A stretch of DNA of 64,000 bases from Tolumonas osonensis (GCF_014202415.1 NZ_JACHGR010000001.1:62001-126000), one strand, 5' to 3'; shown: positions 18,825-30,788, counted from the first letter of the stretch. The notes: generated by a model not told the origin, from the letters alone. Made by a program: numbers and translations.

Positions 18825-18998
18825 ATGATTGATACTAAAAACATCACGGTGAAACGAATTGATATCCATAACCAGTCTGAAGTCATGAACTGGTGTGAAG
18901 ACTTTGGTTGCACTGAAAAACAGCTGACAGAAGCCATTAATAGTGTGGGTTCTATTGCTGCGGCAGTCAGAAAGCATCTGGATTTTTTAGCTTACTAA
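18825..18998 (+). CDS. Small DUF3606-family protein
   Basis: 57-aa protein. The pattern INxxxxxEVxxWCxxFGCTExQLxxAINxVGxxAAAVRKHL matches the DUF3606 family, small proteins of unknown function. A Shine-Dalgarno AAGAGG at 18813-18818, a promoter-like TATAAT upstream and a strong terminator 98 bp downstream support a real single-gene unit. No function can be assigned. Confidence 0.8.
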   Translation: MIDTKNITVKRIDIHNQSEVMNWCEDFGCTEKQLTEAINSVGSIAAAVRKHLDFLAY

Positions 18999-19095
18999 TC
19001 ACCCCGGTTCATATTTTACCGGTCTGATGTGCTGTCTTCGTTTTTTATTGAAAGAGAGCCATTTGTTTTGTGTAATAAGCGTCAGCTATACAGAT

Positions 19096-19126
19096 AAAAG
19101 CCTTACTAAATGTAAGGCTTTTTTTT
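19096..19126 (+). terminator. Terminator downstream of the DUF3606 gene
   Basis: A 7-bp stem (GCCTTAC / GTAAGGC), loop TAAAT, extended by AAAA/TTTT and followed by eight T. It lies just ahead of the EamA gene. Confidence 0.88.
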
Positions 19127-19167
19127 ATTTTCTACTGCATTTCCTTCTCTGTGATGAGGTTTCGCCA

Positions 19168-20025
19168 ATGGGTTATTTAGTGGCTGTGACGCTGCTCTGG
19201 GCATTTTCTTTCAGTCTGATTGGCGAATATCTGGCAGGTCAGGTCGATTCCTATTTTGCCGTTCTTACCCGAACTTTGCTGGCAACGCTGGTGTTTGTTC
19301 CGTTTCTGCGCCGCCGCTGGCTGAATCTGAAACTGGCAGTACAATTAATGCTGATCGGCGCGGTTCAGCTGGGCGTGATGTATATCTTTTACTATCAGTC
19401 ATTCCTGTTACTGACCGTGCCTGAAGTTCTGATTTTCACCATTTTTACACCGATTTATATCACCTTGTATTACGACTGGCTCGCCCGTCGCTTTTCCCCC
19501 TATTATCTGCTGACGGCGGTGCTTTCCGTTATCGGTGCAGCCCTGATCCGGTATGACAACCTCACCAGTGACTATCTGGTTGGATTCCTGGTGGTACAAG
19601 GTGCCAATATCTGTTTTGCTACCGGACAGGTCGCTTATAAACAGTTACTGGCAAAGCAGACGACCCCGCCGCCACATCTGGCCATTTTCGGCTGTTTTCA
19701 TATCGGAGCATTACTGGTTTCCATCATTAGCTGGCTGTTCTTTGGCAAGGCCCATTACCCGACCCAAACCATGCAATGGGTTATCCTGATCTGGCTGGGT
19801 GCCGGCGCTTCGGGGCTCGGCTATTTTCTGTGGAACAAGGGGGCGACTTTGGTCAACGCAGGCGCGTTAGCCATCATGAATAATGCATTGATTCCGGCCG
19901 GATTACTGGTGAATCTGCTGATCTGGAACCGGGATACCAACCTGCTGAAACTGTTCACCGGTGGCAGCGTAATTCTGTTATCGCTCTACTTAAATGAACG
20001 TTACACCCGGCGCAGAAAACCTTAA
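19168..20025 (+). CDS. EamA-family (DMT superfamily) transporter
   Basis: 285-aa inner-membrane protein with about ten hydrophobic helices in two EamA repeats (about 1-135 and 145-280). Recognisable repeat ends include GAVQLGVMYIFYYQSF and GLGYFLWNKGATLVNAG. It most resembles the carboxylate/amino acid/amine transporter group that includes YigM. ATG 19168 has GATGAGG at 19153-19159; upstream in-frame ATG 19027 would put the terminator of the previous gene inside the coding region. Substrate unknown; biotin has been proposed for YigM, but nothing here tests that. Confidence 0.8.
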   Translation: MGYLVAVTLLWAFSFSLIGEYLAGQVDSYFAVLTRTLLATLVFVPFLRRRWLNLKLAVQLMLIGAVQLGVMYIFYYQSFLLLTVPEVLIFTIFTPIYITLYYDWLARRFSPYYLLTAVLSVIGAALIRYDNLTSDYLVGFLVVQGANICFATGQVAYKQLLAKQTTPPPHLAIFGCFHIGALLVSIISWLFFGKAHYPTQTMQWVILIWLGAGASGLGYFLWNKGATLVNAGALAIMNNALIPAGLLVNLLIWNRDTNLLKLFTGGSVILLSLYLNERYTRRRKP

Positions 20026-20113
20026 CGTGATATCCCTTTATTCAAACCTTTGATACAGATCATCGGATTTTATTCAGTTCCATTTGCCAATAATATCCCT
20101 CATCCCGTAACCT

Positions 20114-20129
20114 GTACCCAACAGGGTAC
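20114..20129 (+). promoter_or_regulatory. Leader hairpin before the 133-aa hypothetical gene
   Basis: GTACCC-AACA-GGGTAC is a perfect 6-bp stem with a 4-nt loop, ending 7 nt before the Shine-Dalgarno. No T-run follows. It could influence translation or be the remnant of an upstream terminator. Confidence 0.3.
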
Positions 20130-20147
20130 GGATTGAAGGGGATTGGT

Positions 20148-20549
20148 GTGTCAGAAAAATATTCAGTAAAGCTCTATGATGTTGTCATTGGCTATACCCG
20201 GTTCGAAAAGGCTGACCCGCCTCTTGGCATGGTGGCCGGCAAAATAGAATTGCTGAATATCGATTCAGGCTACGATTTCTTCTCTGTTTACTGCAAAGAA
20301 ACGGAGGCTCAAATCAATGTCGATTACCCCGATTTTAAATTCCTCGATGCTGAATCGATTCGGGGGCTCGGTGTCTTCCATCCGCAGGAGGCCGCTGTCA
20401 ATGGAACGGCCGTGACTATTCGCGGTTTCGACAGTGACGGTTTTGAAATTGAAGTCGCGGGAATTCCTAAAATCGAATACGAAACCTTCTTCCCGGAACA
20501 TACCGCCGCGTATGAAGATATGTTCAATGTTCAGTTGCGCACAGAATAA
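20148..20549 (+). CDS. Hypothetical protein, 133 aa
   Basis: I do not recognise the family. The protein is soluble, acidic and without signal peptide, and looks mostly beta-stranded (SVKLYDVVIGYTRFE, GKIELLNID, VTIRGFDSDGFEIEVAG). It ends EDMFNVQLRTE. GTG 20148 is chosen because AAGGGG at 20136-20141 is ideally spaced; a TTG at 20133 is also in frame. A terminator 13 bp after the stop shows it is its own unit. Confidence 0.65.
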   Translation: MSEKYSVKLYDVVIGYTRFEKADPPLGMVAGKIELLNIDSGYDFFSVYCKETEAQINVDYPDFKFLDAESIRGLGVFHPQEAAVNGTAVTIRGFDSDGFEIEVAGIPKIEYETFFPEHTAAYEDMFNVQLRTE

Positions 20550-20561
20550 TTCTTTTCGTTA

Positions 20562-20587
20562 AAAGCACCGTTTCTGCGGTGCTTTCT
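20562..20587 (+). terminator. Terminator of the 133-aa hypothetical gene
   Basis: A 6-bp stem (GCACCG / CGGTGC), loop TTTCTG, extended by AAA/TTT pairs. The T-rich tail is short and broken (TTTCTCTC). Confidence 0.75.
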
Positions 20588-20757
20588 CTCTGTAACCATC
20601 CCAGACAAATAACATCGAAGTCAGGCTGATGCCAGACGGGTATTATTTTTTCGCCGGCCAAAACATGTTAATATCATGCACATCTAAAGCAGACAGATTG
20701 ACCGGCGGTGGCTATTCCGTCCGGGATTTCACCCCGTTAATCAGAAATAGGTGCAAA

Positions 20758-21096
20758 ATGAGCGGTTTACCTCAATGTCCGAAATGTAATTCAGAATACA
20801 CATACGAAGATGGCAACATGTATGTTTGCCCTGAATGTGCGCACGAATGGCCGCAACACGCTGAAGAAACTGCTGAAGAAGTGAAAGTTATTCGCGATGC
20901 CGTCGGTAATGAACTGAAAGACGGTGATACCGTGACTGTGATTAAAGACCTGAAGGTGAAAGGCTCTTCACTGGTGGTCAAAATCGGCACCAAAGTGAAA
21001 AACATCCGTCTGGTTGATGGCGACCACGATATCGATTGCAAAATCGACGGCATCGGTGCCATGGGCCTGAAATCTGAATTCGTGAAAAAAGTATAA
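20758..21096 (+). CDS. yjdM: Zinc-ribbon protein YjdM (PhnA family)
   Basis: 112-aa protein; E. coli YjdM is 111 aa. An N-terminal zinc ribbon (CPKC ... CPEC, residues 7-31) is joined to a small C-terminal beta domain ([28 protein letters not shown]). It was historically called PhnA, but there is no firm link to phosphonate use. ATG 20758 is chosen over an earlier in-frame start because the zinc ribbon begins there and an AGG lies 6 nt upstream. Confidence 0.88.
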   Translation: MSGLPQCPKCNSEYTYEDGNMYVCPECAHEWPQHAEETAEEVKVIRDAVGNELKDGDTVTVIKDLKVKGSSLVVKIGTKVKNIRLVDGDHDIDCKIDGIGAMGLKSEFVKKV

Positions 21097-21101
21097 TTTC
21101 A

Positions 21102-21130
21102 TCAGGCCGGATATCTGTTGTCCGGCCTGA
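21102..21130 (+). terminator. Hairpin after yjdM
   Basis: A perfect 10-bp stem (TCAGGCCGGA / TCCGGCCTGA) with a 9-nt loop. What follows is T-rich but interrupted (TTCCCATCTTCTTGTT). The next gene begins 33 bp later, so it may only partly stop transcription. Confidence 0.55.
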
Positions 21131-21162
21131 TTCCCATCTTCTTGTTCCCACCGGAAATTACT

Positions 21163-21708
21163 GTGACTAATAATGATGTTCTGCGTCGCCTTCGCTACGT
21201 GTTCAGTTTCAACGATACACAAATGATTCAGATTTTTGCACTGGCAAACTGGGAAGTGACCGCTTCTGATGTGCAAGGCTGGTTGAAACATGAAGAAGAA
21301 CCAGGATATGTCCGTTGTGATGATATGAGCTTCAACTGTTTTCTGAATGGGTTGATCATTCATCGTCGCGGCGCCAAAGATGGTGAAGCGCCGAAACCAG
21401 AAAAAACAGCAATTAATAACAATCAGATTTTCAGAAAACTGAAAATTGCGCTCGATTTCCGCGATGAGGATATCTTAGAAGCGATGGCATTGGCTGATTT
21501 CCGTATGAGTAAACATGAACTCAGCGCTTTCTTCCGCAAGCCTGACCATAAAAACTACCGGGAATGTAAAGATCAGGTGCTGCGCTATTTTCTCAAAGGT
21601 ATTCAACTGAAATACCGACCAGGAATTTCAGAAACCGCCGCGAGCAAAGCCAGCAAACAAACTCTCATCGCCAAGAAAAGTTCGCCTTGGGATTCAGCCA
21701 AAAAATAA
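21163..21708 (+). CDS. DUF1456 family protein (YehS-like)
   Basis: 181 aa with two copies of a ~70-residue DUF1456 helical module: residues about 1-68 (NNDVLRRLRYVFSFND ... SFNCFLNGLI) and about 84-150 (NNQIFRKLKIALDFRD ... VLRYFLKGIQ). The DHKNYREC segment matches E. coli YehS. A Lys/Ser-rich tail follows. GTG 21163 aligns with the YehS start and has GGA 8 nt upstream. Function unknown. Confidence 0.85.
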   Translation: MTNNDVLRRLRYVFSFNDTQMIQIFALANWEVTASDVQGWLKHEEEPGYVRCDDMSFNCFLNGLIIHRRGAKDGEAPKPEKTAINNNQIFRKLKIALDFRDEDILEAMALADFRMSKHELSAFFRKPDHKNYRECKDQVLRYFLKGIQLKYRPGISETAASKASKQTLIAKKSSPWDSAKK

Positions 21709-21798
21709 TCCGGACCCAGAGCCTTTATCCCATAATGAAAGCGCTCTGGTCTCACACCTTAAACGCTCACTGAACGTTGGATTGTCTATACTGACAAC

Positions 21799-23019
21799 AT
21801 GAGCGCCTATCCCGTTCCTATGTATCCCACCATCCTGTTTGGTGCCTTTGATCGCCATAACTTTGGTGATCTGCTGTTTCCCCATATAGCAGCAACCTTG
21901 CTGCAGGATACCCCTGTGCTGTTTGCCGGCCTGACTGCGGTTGATTTGCGCCAATATGGCGGTCATCAGGTTCAGGCTATTGCCCGGTTAGCGTCTGAAT
22001 GGAAGAAATCGCCGGTGAACCTGATGCACGTGGGCGGAGAGATTCTGACCTGCGATGCCTGGCTGGCCGCGGTCATGCTGTTACCGCCGGAGCAGGTGCA
22101 GTCCGTGATTGCCCGGTTTGATAACAAACCGGCGGAAAGGTTAGGCTGGGCCCGGGAACAACTGGGGCTGGCCGGATTAGCCCCCTACTGTGCGCCGCGG
22201 ACGTTATTCCCACAGATGAACCACATGATTTACACCGCCGTGGGCGGTGTGGATTTCAGTGATTACCCAGCTGAGTTCCGGGCGGAAGTGATCAGCAAAC
22301 TCAAGGAGGCTGAGGTCGTCAGTGTCAGGGATCAGCAGACCTTATCACAGTTGCAACCTAACGGCATCGACGCCCGGCTCATCCCCGATCCGGCGGTGAT
22401 GGTGGCAGAACTCTTCGCCCCGCAAATCCGGCACCATGCCCAATCGGCTGACATGCTTCAGATAAAAAACGCCTGCCCTCAAGGCTATATCGCCATGCAG
22501 TTCAGTGCTGATTTCGGCGATGATAAAACGCTTTCCACCATCGCCGCGCAACTGGATAACGTCGTTACCGCTACGGGTTATGCTGTCGTGTTCTTTCGCG
22601 CCGGCGCCGCTCCCTGGCACGATGATCTGAGCTGTTATCAGCGCGTCGCATCCCGCATGTCGGCACCGGCAGCCATTCTGTTTGAATCGCTGAATATCTG
22701 GGATATCTGCGCGCTGATCGCCGACAGCCGGCTCTATTGCGGCAGTAGCCTGCACGGCCGGATCATCGCGATGAGTTTTGCCCGGCCCCGCGTGAATTTG
22801 TGCCATTCTGTACAAAGAGACGGTATGACGAAACAGGCGGCTTTCGCTGCGACGTGGGAGCTCGCAAGTCTGCCTGCGACGGTGGTGCCGGAAACGATGA
22901 CACAAGGGATCCTTGCCGCGCTGGCTATTGACCGGAGTGCGTTACAGCGAAAAGCCCATGACCTGGTGCAACGTTATCGTCAGGGATTCACCGCGCTCTG
23001 TGCTGGCCTGAAACCATAA
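21799..23019 (+). CDS. Polysaccharide pyruvyl transferase family protein
   Basis: 406 aa. The N-terminal FGAFDRHNFGDLLFPHIA and the C-terminal CGSSLHGRIIAMSFARPRV are hallmarks of the polysaccharide pyruvyl transferase (CsaB/WcaK) fold, a GT-B-like family that adds ketal-linked pyruvate to surface sugars. No other surface-polysaccharide gene is adjacent. The next gene starts 21 bp downstream and the one after it only 1 bp further, so a three-gene operon is likely. The acceptor is unknown, and a non-canonical role is possible. Confidence 0.78.
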   Translation: MSAYPVPMYPTILFGAFDRHNFGDLLFPHIAATLLQDTPVLFAGLTAVDLRQYGGHQVQAIARLASEWKKSPVNLMHVGGEILTCDAWLAAVMLLPPEQVQSVIARFDNKPAERLGWAREQLGLAGLAPYCAPRTLFPQMNHMIYTAVGGVDFSDYPAEFRAEVISKLKEAEVVSVRDQQTLSQLQPNGIDARLIPDPAVMVAELFAPQIRHHAQSADMLQIKNACPQGYIAMQFSADFGDDKTLSTIAAQLDNVVTATGYAVVFFRAGAAPWHDDLSCYQRVASRMSAPAAILFESLNIWDICALIADSRLYCGSSLHGRIIAMSFARPRVNLCHSVQRDGMTKQAAFAATWELASLPATVVPETMTQGILAALAIDRSALQRKAHDLVQRYRQGFTALCAGLKP

Positions 23020-23040
23020 CCGCAGGGGAGACGTAGCATT

Positions 23041-23697
23041 ATGATGTTCGTGTCGTCACCCACAGAACTGACCACCAGCGTCACCGATCTCCTGCTTGCC
23101 ATCGAGAGTCTCGGTATCTTCTTTCTGTTACCGGATCGACACTGGCAGCAGCGGCTCTGGCGCCGGATTTTCGCCTTACTGGCCTTTTCATCCCTGCTGG
23201 GTGCGATCGCTCATGGTCTGGATTTGTCTGAAGAGACCAAAAGTCTGCTCTGGAAACCGCTGTATCTGAGCCTCGGCATCATGATGGCGCTGTTTTTTAC
23301 GGTCGCTATTGCCGCTCGGGCAGGAGACGGGTTCGCCCGCCACCTGTTGCCGTTTTGCGTTGCCACCGGCCTTGTTTTTTACGGCCTGACCGAGTGGTTT
23401 GGCGGCAACTTTCTTATCTTCACTGTTTATGAAGCGATCATGATGCTCGGCGCCTTGTGGATTTACGGTGTCATTGCCGTGACCCGAAAACGGATGGCAG
23501 CTGGCATCATGTCTGTCGCCATTGGTATTAATCTGCTGGCGGCTGGCGTACAAGGCAGCAGTCTGTCGTTCCCGGTGGGGCCGATAATCTTTGATCATAA
23601 CGGGTTGTTTCATCTGATTCAGATGATCGGTCTTGCTTTATTGGGGCTGGGTGCAAGCCGGATATCGGCTCCCGATGATGCCAAAGCGGAGGCATGA
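23041..23697 (+). CDS. Uncharacterised multi-spanning membrane protein
   Basis: 218 aa, mostly hydrophobic, with six to seven predicted transmembrane helices (for example residues 45-65, 78-98, 105-122, 130-150, 155-172 and 190-210). Conserved-looking polar residues within or beside helices include HGL (about 60), HN and FH (about 190-195), and WFGGNF. The layout is reminiscent of seven-helix hydrolase-like membrane proteins, but I cannot assign a family. GGGGAG at 23025-23030 precedes ATG 23041. It lies between the pyruvyl-transferase-like gene and the metallo-beta-lactamase-fold gene. Confidence 0.7.
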   Translation: MMFVSSPTELTTSVTDLLLAIESLGIFFLLPDRHWQQRLWRRIFALLAFSSLLGAIAHGLDLSEETKSLLWKPLYLSLGIMMALFFTVAIAARAGDGFARHLLPFCVATGLVFYGLTEWFGGNFLIFTVYEAIMMLGALWIYGVIAVTRKRMAAGIMSVAIGINLLAAGVQGSSLSFPVGPIIFDHNGLFHLIQMIGLALLGLGASRISAPDDAKAEA

Positions 23698-23698
23698 G

Positions 23699-24727
23699 AT
23701 GTCATTTCGCCGGAGAACCCGCATTCTGATGATCATGGCCGTTGTTTGTCTGGCAGGAATTGCGCTGCTCCGCAGCTTGCTGCAACCGGGAGGGGACATC
23801 CGCCACTATCAGCACTATTACCTTCATGACCCCGCCGCGCCTCAGCCCGGTGAAGTAAAGATCACCTTTTTAGGTGCCACATCCTTTTTAATCGAGGATG
23901 ACGAGACCCGCTTCATGCTGGACGGTTTTATCTCCCGCCCGCCTCTGTGGCGGGTGGCGTTCACCAAACTGGCAACCGATGAACAAGCCGCAGAAGTCAT
24001 GCTGCAGCAATTAAAAATAACCCGGCTGGACGCTATGCTGGTCAGTCATTCGCATTATGACCATGCCCTTGATGTTGCCTATATTGCCAAACGTACCGGC
24101 GCGAAGATCCATGGCTCCGCATCCACCCTGAATATCGCCCGGGGAGGCGGTTTAGCCGAAGCTCAGTTGCAGGAGTACGACACGCAGAAAACTATTCGGG
24201 CCGGCAGGTTTGATATCTCGATTCGACCCTCGTTGCACACGCCGTCTCTTGCGTATATCAACGATGATCTCGGTGAACCGATCACCAGCCCTCTCCGGCA
24301 ACCCGCCAGATACCGCGATTACAAGGAAGGCGGTTCTTATGATTTTCTGATCCGGCACGACCACATCCGAATTTATATCAAACCCGATACCAACTTCATC
24401 CCGGGCGCACTGGATCACATCCGGGCCGACGTATTATTTCTCGGTACCGCGACACTGGGTAAACAGCCGGCGGCTTTTCAGCAAACCTTCTACACCGAAA
24501 CCGTGGGTAAACTGAAACCCCGCCTCCTGATCCCCATTCACTGGGATAATTTCTTTCAGCCGTTAACATCCGAGCTGACTGCATTGCCATGGCTGGTCGA
24601 TGACCTGCAGCAAAGTTTCGATTTTCTGCTCGGGCGGACACAGGCAGATCAGATCCAATTCCGTATTCTGCAGGGATACCAAAGCCTGATCATCCGTCCT
24701 TCCGGATTACCCGCGACCGAGCTATGA
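23699..24727 (+). CDS. Membrane-anchored metallo-beta-lactamase-fold hydrolase
   Basis: 342 aa. One N-terminal hydrophobic segment (about 9-28) probably anchors or exports it. The MBL fold is shown by LVSHSHYDHALD (HxHxDH at residues 117-122), then SLHTPS and PIHWDNF, which can supply further metal-binding His. It most resembles UlaG/NAPE-PLD-like hydrolases. Start ATG 23699 is one base after the upstream stop, with GCGGAGG at 23686-23692. Its last 6 bp overlap the selO end on the opposite strand. Confidence 0.8.
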   Translation: MSFRRRTRILMIMAVVCLAGIALLRSLLQPGGDIRHYQHYYLHDPAAPQPGEVKITFLGATSFLIEDDETRFMLDGFISRPPLWRVAFTKLATDEQAAEVMLQQLKITRLDAMLVSHSHYDHALDVAYIAKRTGAKIHGSASTLNIARGGGLAEAQLQEYDTQKTIRAGRFDISIRPSLHTPSLAYINDDLGEPITSPLRQPARYRDYKEGGSYDFLIRHDHIRIYIKPDTNFIPGALDHIRADVLFLGTATLGKQPAAFQQTFYTETVGKLKPRLLIPIHWDNFFQPLTSELTALPWLVDDLQQSFDFLLGRTQADQIQFRILQGYQSLIIRPSGLPATEL

Positions 24728-26281
24728 ACTGCAGGACAGCATCGAGCAGCCGGGTTTGTGCCGGGCCCAGTCCGGTCGTTTCTGTGCATATGCTTCTTTA
24801 CCGGCTTGTTCGGTATAAGGTTGTCGCAGCACATCCAGCAGTTCGGAGATCGGCTGATAATCGCCCTGCTCTGCCGCATCAATCACCTGCTGCGCCAGAT
24901 AGTTGCGCAACACATAAACGGGATTAACCTGATTCATCCGGGCTGCGCGATCTTCCGGCAACCGCTCTTCACTTAAGACCCGCTGCGCGTAATCACTCAG
25001 CCATTGCTGAAATTCGGGCTGATGCTGATGGTACAGATCGTCGCGGTAAAACGAACTGCGCAGTGACGCCGGATCCGGCGCATTGAGATCAAGCTCAGCC
25101 AGCTGACGGAAGAACAGAGTCATATCCACTTCGGCCTGTTCCAGCAGGGTAAACAGGCGTTCGGTCAGCGCAACGTCCGACTCCTGCCATTGCTGCCAGC
25201 CCAGCTTGGCCGCCAGCATCGTGTTCATGCCCTGTGTAAACACCTGTTCAAACTGCGCCAGACCCTCGGCCAGAATTGCATGATCGGTCATCACAGTGCC
25301 CAGCGCCTCGGCCAGCCGCTGCAGATTCCATCGCGCAATCGCCGGTTGCCGGCCAAAGCAGTAACGCAGCCCTTCGGCATCGGTGGTGTTCGGTGTCCAG
25401 TTCAGATCGAAATTATCTACCCAGCCATACGGGCCATAATCGATGGTCAGGCCCAGCACCGACATATTGTCGGTATTCATCACGCCATGCACGAAACCCA
25501 CCCGCGTCCATTCCACCATCAGCTTTGCCGTAGTTATGCAGATTTCACTGAACCACAGCGCCCGGCGCTGTTCCGCCGGTTCGGCTGCCAGATGCGGAAA
25601 ATCGCGATCAATGGTGAAATCGATGAGTTTGTTCAGTAAATCCAGCTCACCTCGCATCGCCGGCAGTTGGAAATGACCAAAGCGGATAAAGGAAGGCGCC
25701 ACCCGGCAGACAATCGCACCCGGTTCCTGCTGCGGATTACCGTCATAAAACATATCCCGCCAGATCTGCTCGCCGGTCAGCACCAGACTCAGTGCCCGCG
25801 TGGTCGGCACCCCGAGATGGAACATCGCTTCGCTGCACAGAAACTCGCGAATTGACGAACGCAGCACCGCTTTGCCATCACCACGACGCGAATACGGGGT
25901 GACACCCGCGCCTTTGAGCTGCAGTTCCCAGCGCTGATCGTTATGGATCAGTTCACCGAGACTGATCGCCCGCCCGTCACCGAGTTGCCCGGCCCAGTTG
26001 CCAAACTGATGACCACCGTAACAAGTAGCAAAAGGTGACATTCCGGTCAGCAACCGATTACCGGACAATGCGGCAACCCACTCTGGTTTCTGCAAATCGT
26101 CCAATGAAATACCCAGTAAAGCGGCAACTTCCGCTGAACTGGCGATCAGTTGCGGATGCGGAACCGGCGCCGGTGTCACCGCAGACCACAACGCTGCGGT
26201 TACCTGACGAGGCTGGTTCAGTGTCAATGGATCACCCGGTAGTTCCCGGATAAAGCGGTTATCAAAATGCAGAAATGCCAT
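24722..26281 (-). CDS. selO: Protein adenylyltransferase SelO (YdiU)
   Basis: 519-aa pseudokinase-fold enzyme that AMPylates protein hydroxyl groups, linked to redox homeostasis. Visible motifs are FATCYGGHQFGNWAGQLGDG, the ATP-site stretch LQLKGAGVTPYSRRGDG, MNTDNMSVLG, DYGPYGWVDNFD and the C-terminal GCSMLSCSS. In eukaryotic SelO the equivalent of the last Cys is selenocysteine; here it is ordinary Cys. Convergent with the MBL gene, overlapping by 6 bp. Confidence 0.95.
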   Translation of the reverse strand: MAFLHFDNRFIRELPGDPLTLNQPRQVTAALWSAVTPAPVPHPQLIASSAEVAALLGISLDDLQKPEWVAALSGNRLLTGMSPFATCYGGHQFGNWAGQLGDGRAISLGELIHNDQRWELQLKGAGVTPYSRRGDGKAVLRSSIREFLCSEAMFHLGVPTTRALSLVLTGEQIWRDMFYDGNPQQEPGAIVCRVAPSFIRFGHFQLPAMRGELDLLNKLIDFTIDRDFPHLAAEPAEQRRALWFSEICITTAKLMVEWTRVGFVHGVMNTDNMSVLGLTIDYGPYGWVDNFDLNWTPNTTDAEGLRYCFGRQPAIARWNLQRLAEALGTVMTDHAILAEGLAQFEQVFTQGMNTMLAAKLGWQQWQESDVALTERLFTLLEQAEVDMTLFFRQLAELDLNAPDPASLRSSFYRDDLYHQHQPEFQQWLSDYAQRVLSEERLPEDRAARMNQVNPVYVLRNYLAQQVIDAAEQGDYQPISELLDVLRQPYTEQAGKEAYAQKRPDWARHKPGCSMLSCSS

Positions 26282-26505
26282 GCGGCGGGCTCTTATTGCT
26301 GATTGTTGACTATAATCAGCAGTACGCAGTTCCCGGCTGAGCGATCAATTTATCGTACCATTCAGCTCATTTTCAGATCGGGCCACAGCACCAGGCGCCA
26401 TCCTAGTTGTTGCGATTAAAGAGCAAAATTGCGCAATAAAATATCAATCTTTAACGCAAAAACGAGATTTTTCATCAAAAACGCGAGAAGTCATGCACGT
26501 AACGT

Positions 26506-26534
26506 TTGACAAGCATCAATAAAAAGCGTACACA
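26506..26534 (+). promoter_or_regulatory. Candidate promoter of leuLABCD
   Basis: Perfect -35 TTGACA (26506-26511). At 17 bp the -10 is a weak TACACA (26529-26534); a better word, CATAAT (26533-26538), would need a 21-bp spacer. It ends about 25-30 bp before leuL. Confidence 0.5.
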
Positions 26535-26562
26535 TAATCCAACAGTTCAAAAGGACACGTTT

Positions 26563-26622
26563 ATGCGCTTGATTTCTCTGCTCCTACTTCTTCTTATCGC
26601 GGACTTTCGCGCGGGAATGTAG
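26563..26622 (+). CDS. leuL: leu operon leader peptide
   Basis: A 19-residue peptide, MRLISLLLLLLIADFRAGM, with seven leucines, six of them consecutive and encoded by mixed codons including the rare CTA and CTT. AAGGA at 26550-26554 precedes the ATG. A terminator hairpin lies 29 bp after its stop. This is the standard leucine attenuation arrangement: ribosome stalling when Leu-tRNA is scarce prevents the terminator and lets leuABCD be transcribed. Confidence 0.9.
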   Translation: MRLISLLLLLLIADFRAGM

Positions 26623-26650
26623 CAGCCGGAATTAAGGCCTGAACATAAGA

Positions 26651-26677
26651 ACCCGTGCACACAGCGCGGGTTTTTTT
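26651..26677 (+). terminator. leu attenuator terminator
   Basis: An 8-bp stem (ACCCGTGC / GCGCGGGT, one G-T pair), loop ACACA, followed by seven T. It lies between leuL and leuA and acts as the attenuator. Confidence 0.9.
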
Positions 26678-26717
26678 ATACCGCTAGCGCACGAAACCAG
26701 TTACCGAGGATAAAGAT

Positions 26718-29377
<2,660 letters not shown>

Positions 29378-29379
29378 GC

Positions 29380-30777
29380 ATGGCTAAGACGCTGTATCAG
29401 AAAGTATTTGAAGCGCATGTGGTGTATGAAGCCGCAGGCGAAACCCCGATCATCTATATTGATCGTCACCTGGTGCATGAAGTGACCAGCCCGCAGGCCT
29501 TTGATGGTCTGCGTGAAAAAGGTCGTCAGGTACGTCGCACCGACCGAACCTGGGCCACCATGGATCACAACGTCTCCACTACCACCAACGACATCAACGC
29601 TTCCGGCGAGATGGCGCGTGTGCAGATGCAGACGCTGATGAAAAACGCCGAAGATTTCGGTGTGCCGTTGTATGGTCTGAACCACAAATGGCAGGGTATC
29701 GTGCACGTGATGGGTCCGGAAATCGGCCTGACCCTGCCGGGCACCACCATCGTTTGTGGTGACTCCCACACCGCAACCCACGGCGCGTTTGGCGCACTGG
29801 CGTTCGGTATCGGTACTTCCGAAGTGGAACACGTGCTGGCCACCCAGACGCTGAAACAGAACCGGGCGAAAACGATGAAAATCGAAGTCACCGGCAAAGT
29901 GGGTCCGGGTGTGACGGCGAAAGATATCGTGCTGGCGATCATCGGTAAAACCGGCACTGCGGGTGGTACCGGTTATGTCGTCGAATTCTGTGGTACTGCC
30001 ATTCAGGCACTGACCATGGAAGAGCGTATGACCGTCTGTAACATGGCGATCGAACTGGGTGCCAAAGCCGGTATGGTTGCGCCGGATCAGACCACCTTCG
30101 ATTACCTGCAAGGTCGTCCGTTTGCACCGAAAGGCGCCGACTGGGATGCAGCGGTTGAATACTGGTCCACCCTGAAAACCGACGTCGGTGCCCAATTCGA
30201 TGCTGAACTGGTATTGGATGGCGCAGCGATCGAACCACAAGTGACTTGGGGTACCAACCCGGGCCAGGTGATCAGCATCAATACTCCGATCCCGGCACCG
30301 GAAGATTTCGCAGATCCAGTTGCCCGCAGTTCTGCACAGAAAGCGCTGGAGTACATGGATCTGACTGCTGGTCAGAAACTGTCTGATGTGAAGATCGATA
30401 AAGCCTTTATCGGTTCTTGCACCAACGGCCGTATCGAAGATATCCGGGCTGCGGCTGCGGTAGCGAAAGGCCGTAAAGTAGCGCCGGGTGTTCAGGCGCT
30501 GGTAGTGCCTGGTTCACAACAAGTGAAAGCGCAGGCGGAAGCGGAAGGTCTGGACAAGATCCTGACCGAAGCCGGTTTTGAATGGCGTCTGCCGGGTTGT
30601 TCCATGTGTCTGGCGATGAACAACGACCGTCTGGAACCGGGCGAACGTTGTGCAGCGACCAGCAACCGTAACTTCGAAGGCCGTCAGGGCCGTGGTGGTC
30701 GTACCCACCTGGTCAGCCCTGCAATGGCTGCCGCTGCGGCGATTGCCGGTCATTTCGTTGACGTTCGTGAACTGTAA
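29380..30777 (+). CDS. leuC: 3-isopropylmalate dehydratase large subunit
   Basis: 465-aa aconitase-family subunit that binds the [4Fe-4S] cluster; with LeuD it isomerises 2- to 3-isopropylmalate. Cluster cysteines are visible in IGSCTNGR (about residue 348) and [11 protein letters not shown] (about residues 407-412); [14 protein letters not shown] is the family signature. It begins 2 bp after leuB. Confidence 0.97.
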   Translation: MAKTLYQKVFEAHVVYEAAGETPIIYIDRHLVHEVTSPQAFDGLREKGRQVRRTDRTWATMDHNVSTTTNDINASGEMARVQMQTLMKNAEDFGVPLYGLNHKWQGIVHVMGPEIGLTLPGTTIVCGDSHTATHGAFGALAFGIGTSEVEHVLATQTLKQNRAKTMKIEVTGKVGPGVTAKDIVLAIIGKTGTAGGTGYVVEFCGTAIQALTMEERMTVCNMAIELGAKAGMVAPDQTTFDYLQGRPFAPKGADWDAAVEYWSTLKTDVGAQFDAELVLDGAAIEPQVTWGTNPGQVISINTPIPAPEDFADPVARSSAQKALEYMDLTAGQKLSDVKIDKAFIGSCTNGRIEDIRAAAAVAKGRKVAPGVQALVVPGSQQVKAQAEAEGLDKILTEAGFEWRLPGCSMCLAMNNDRLEPGERCAATSNRNFEGRQGRGGRTHLVSPAMAAAAAIAGHFVDVREL

Positions 30778-30788
30778 GGAGCACTGCC

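Noticed and set aside
26298-26320. 7-bp inverted repeat upstream of selO
   Set aside because: GCTGATT/AATCAGC with a 9-nt loop fits no known operator here and is within chance expectation for AT-rich spacer DNA.
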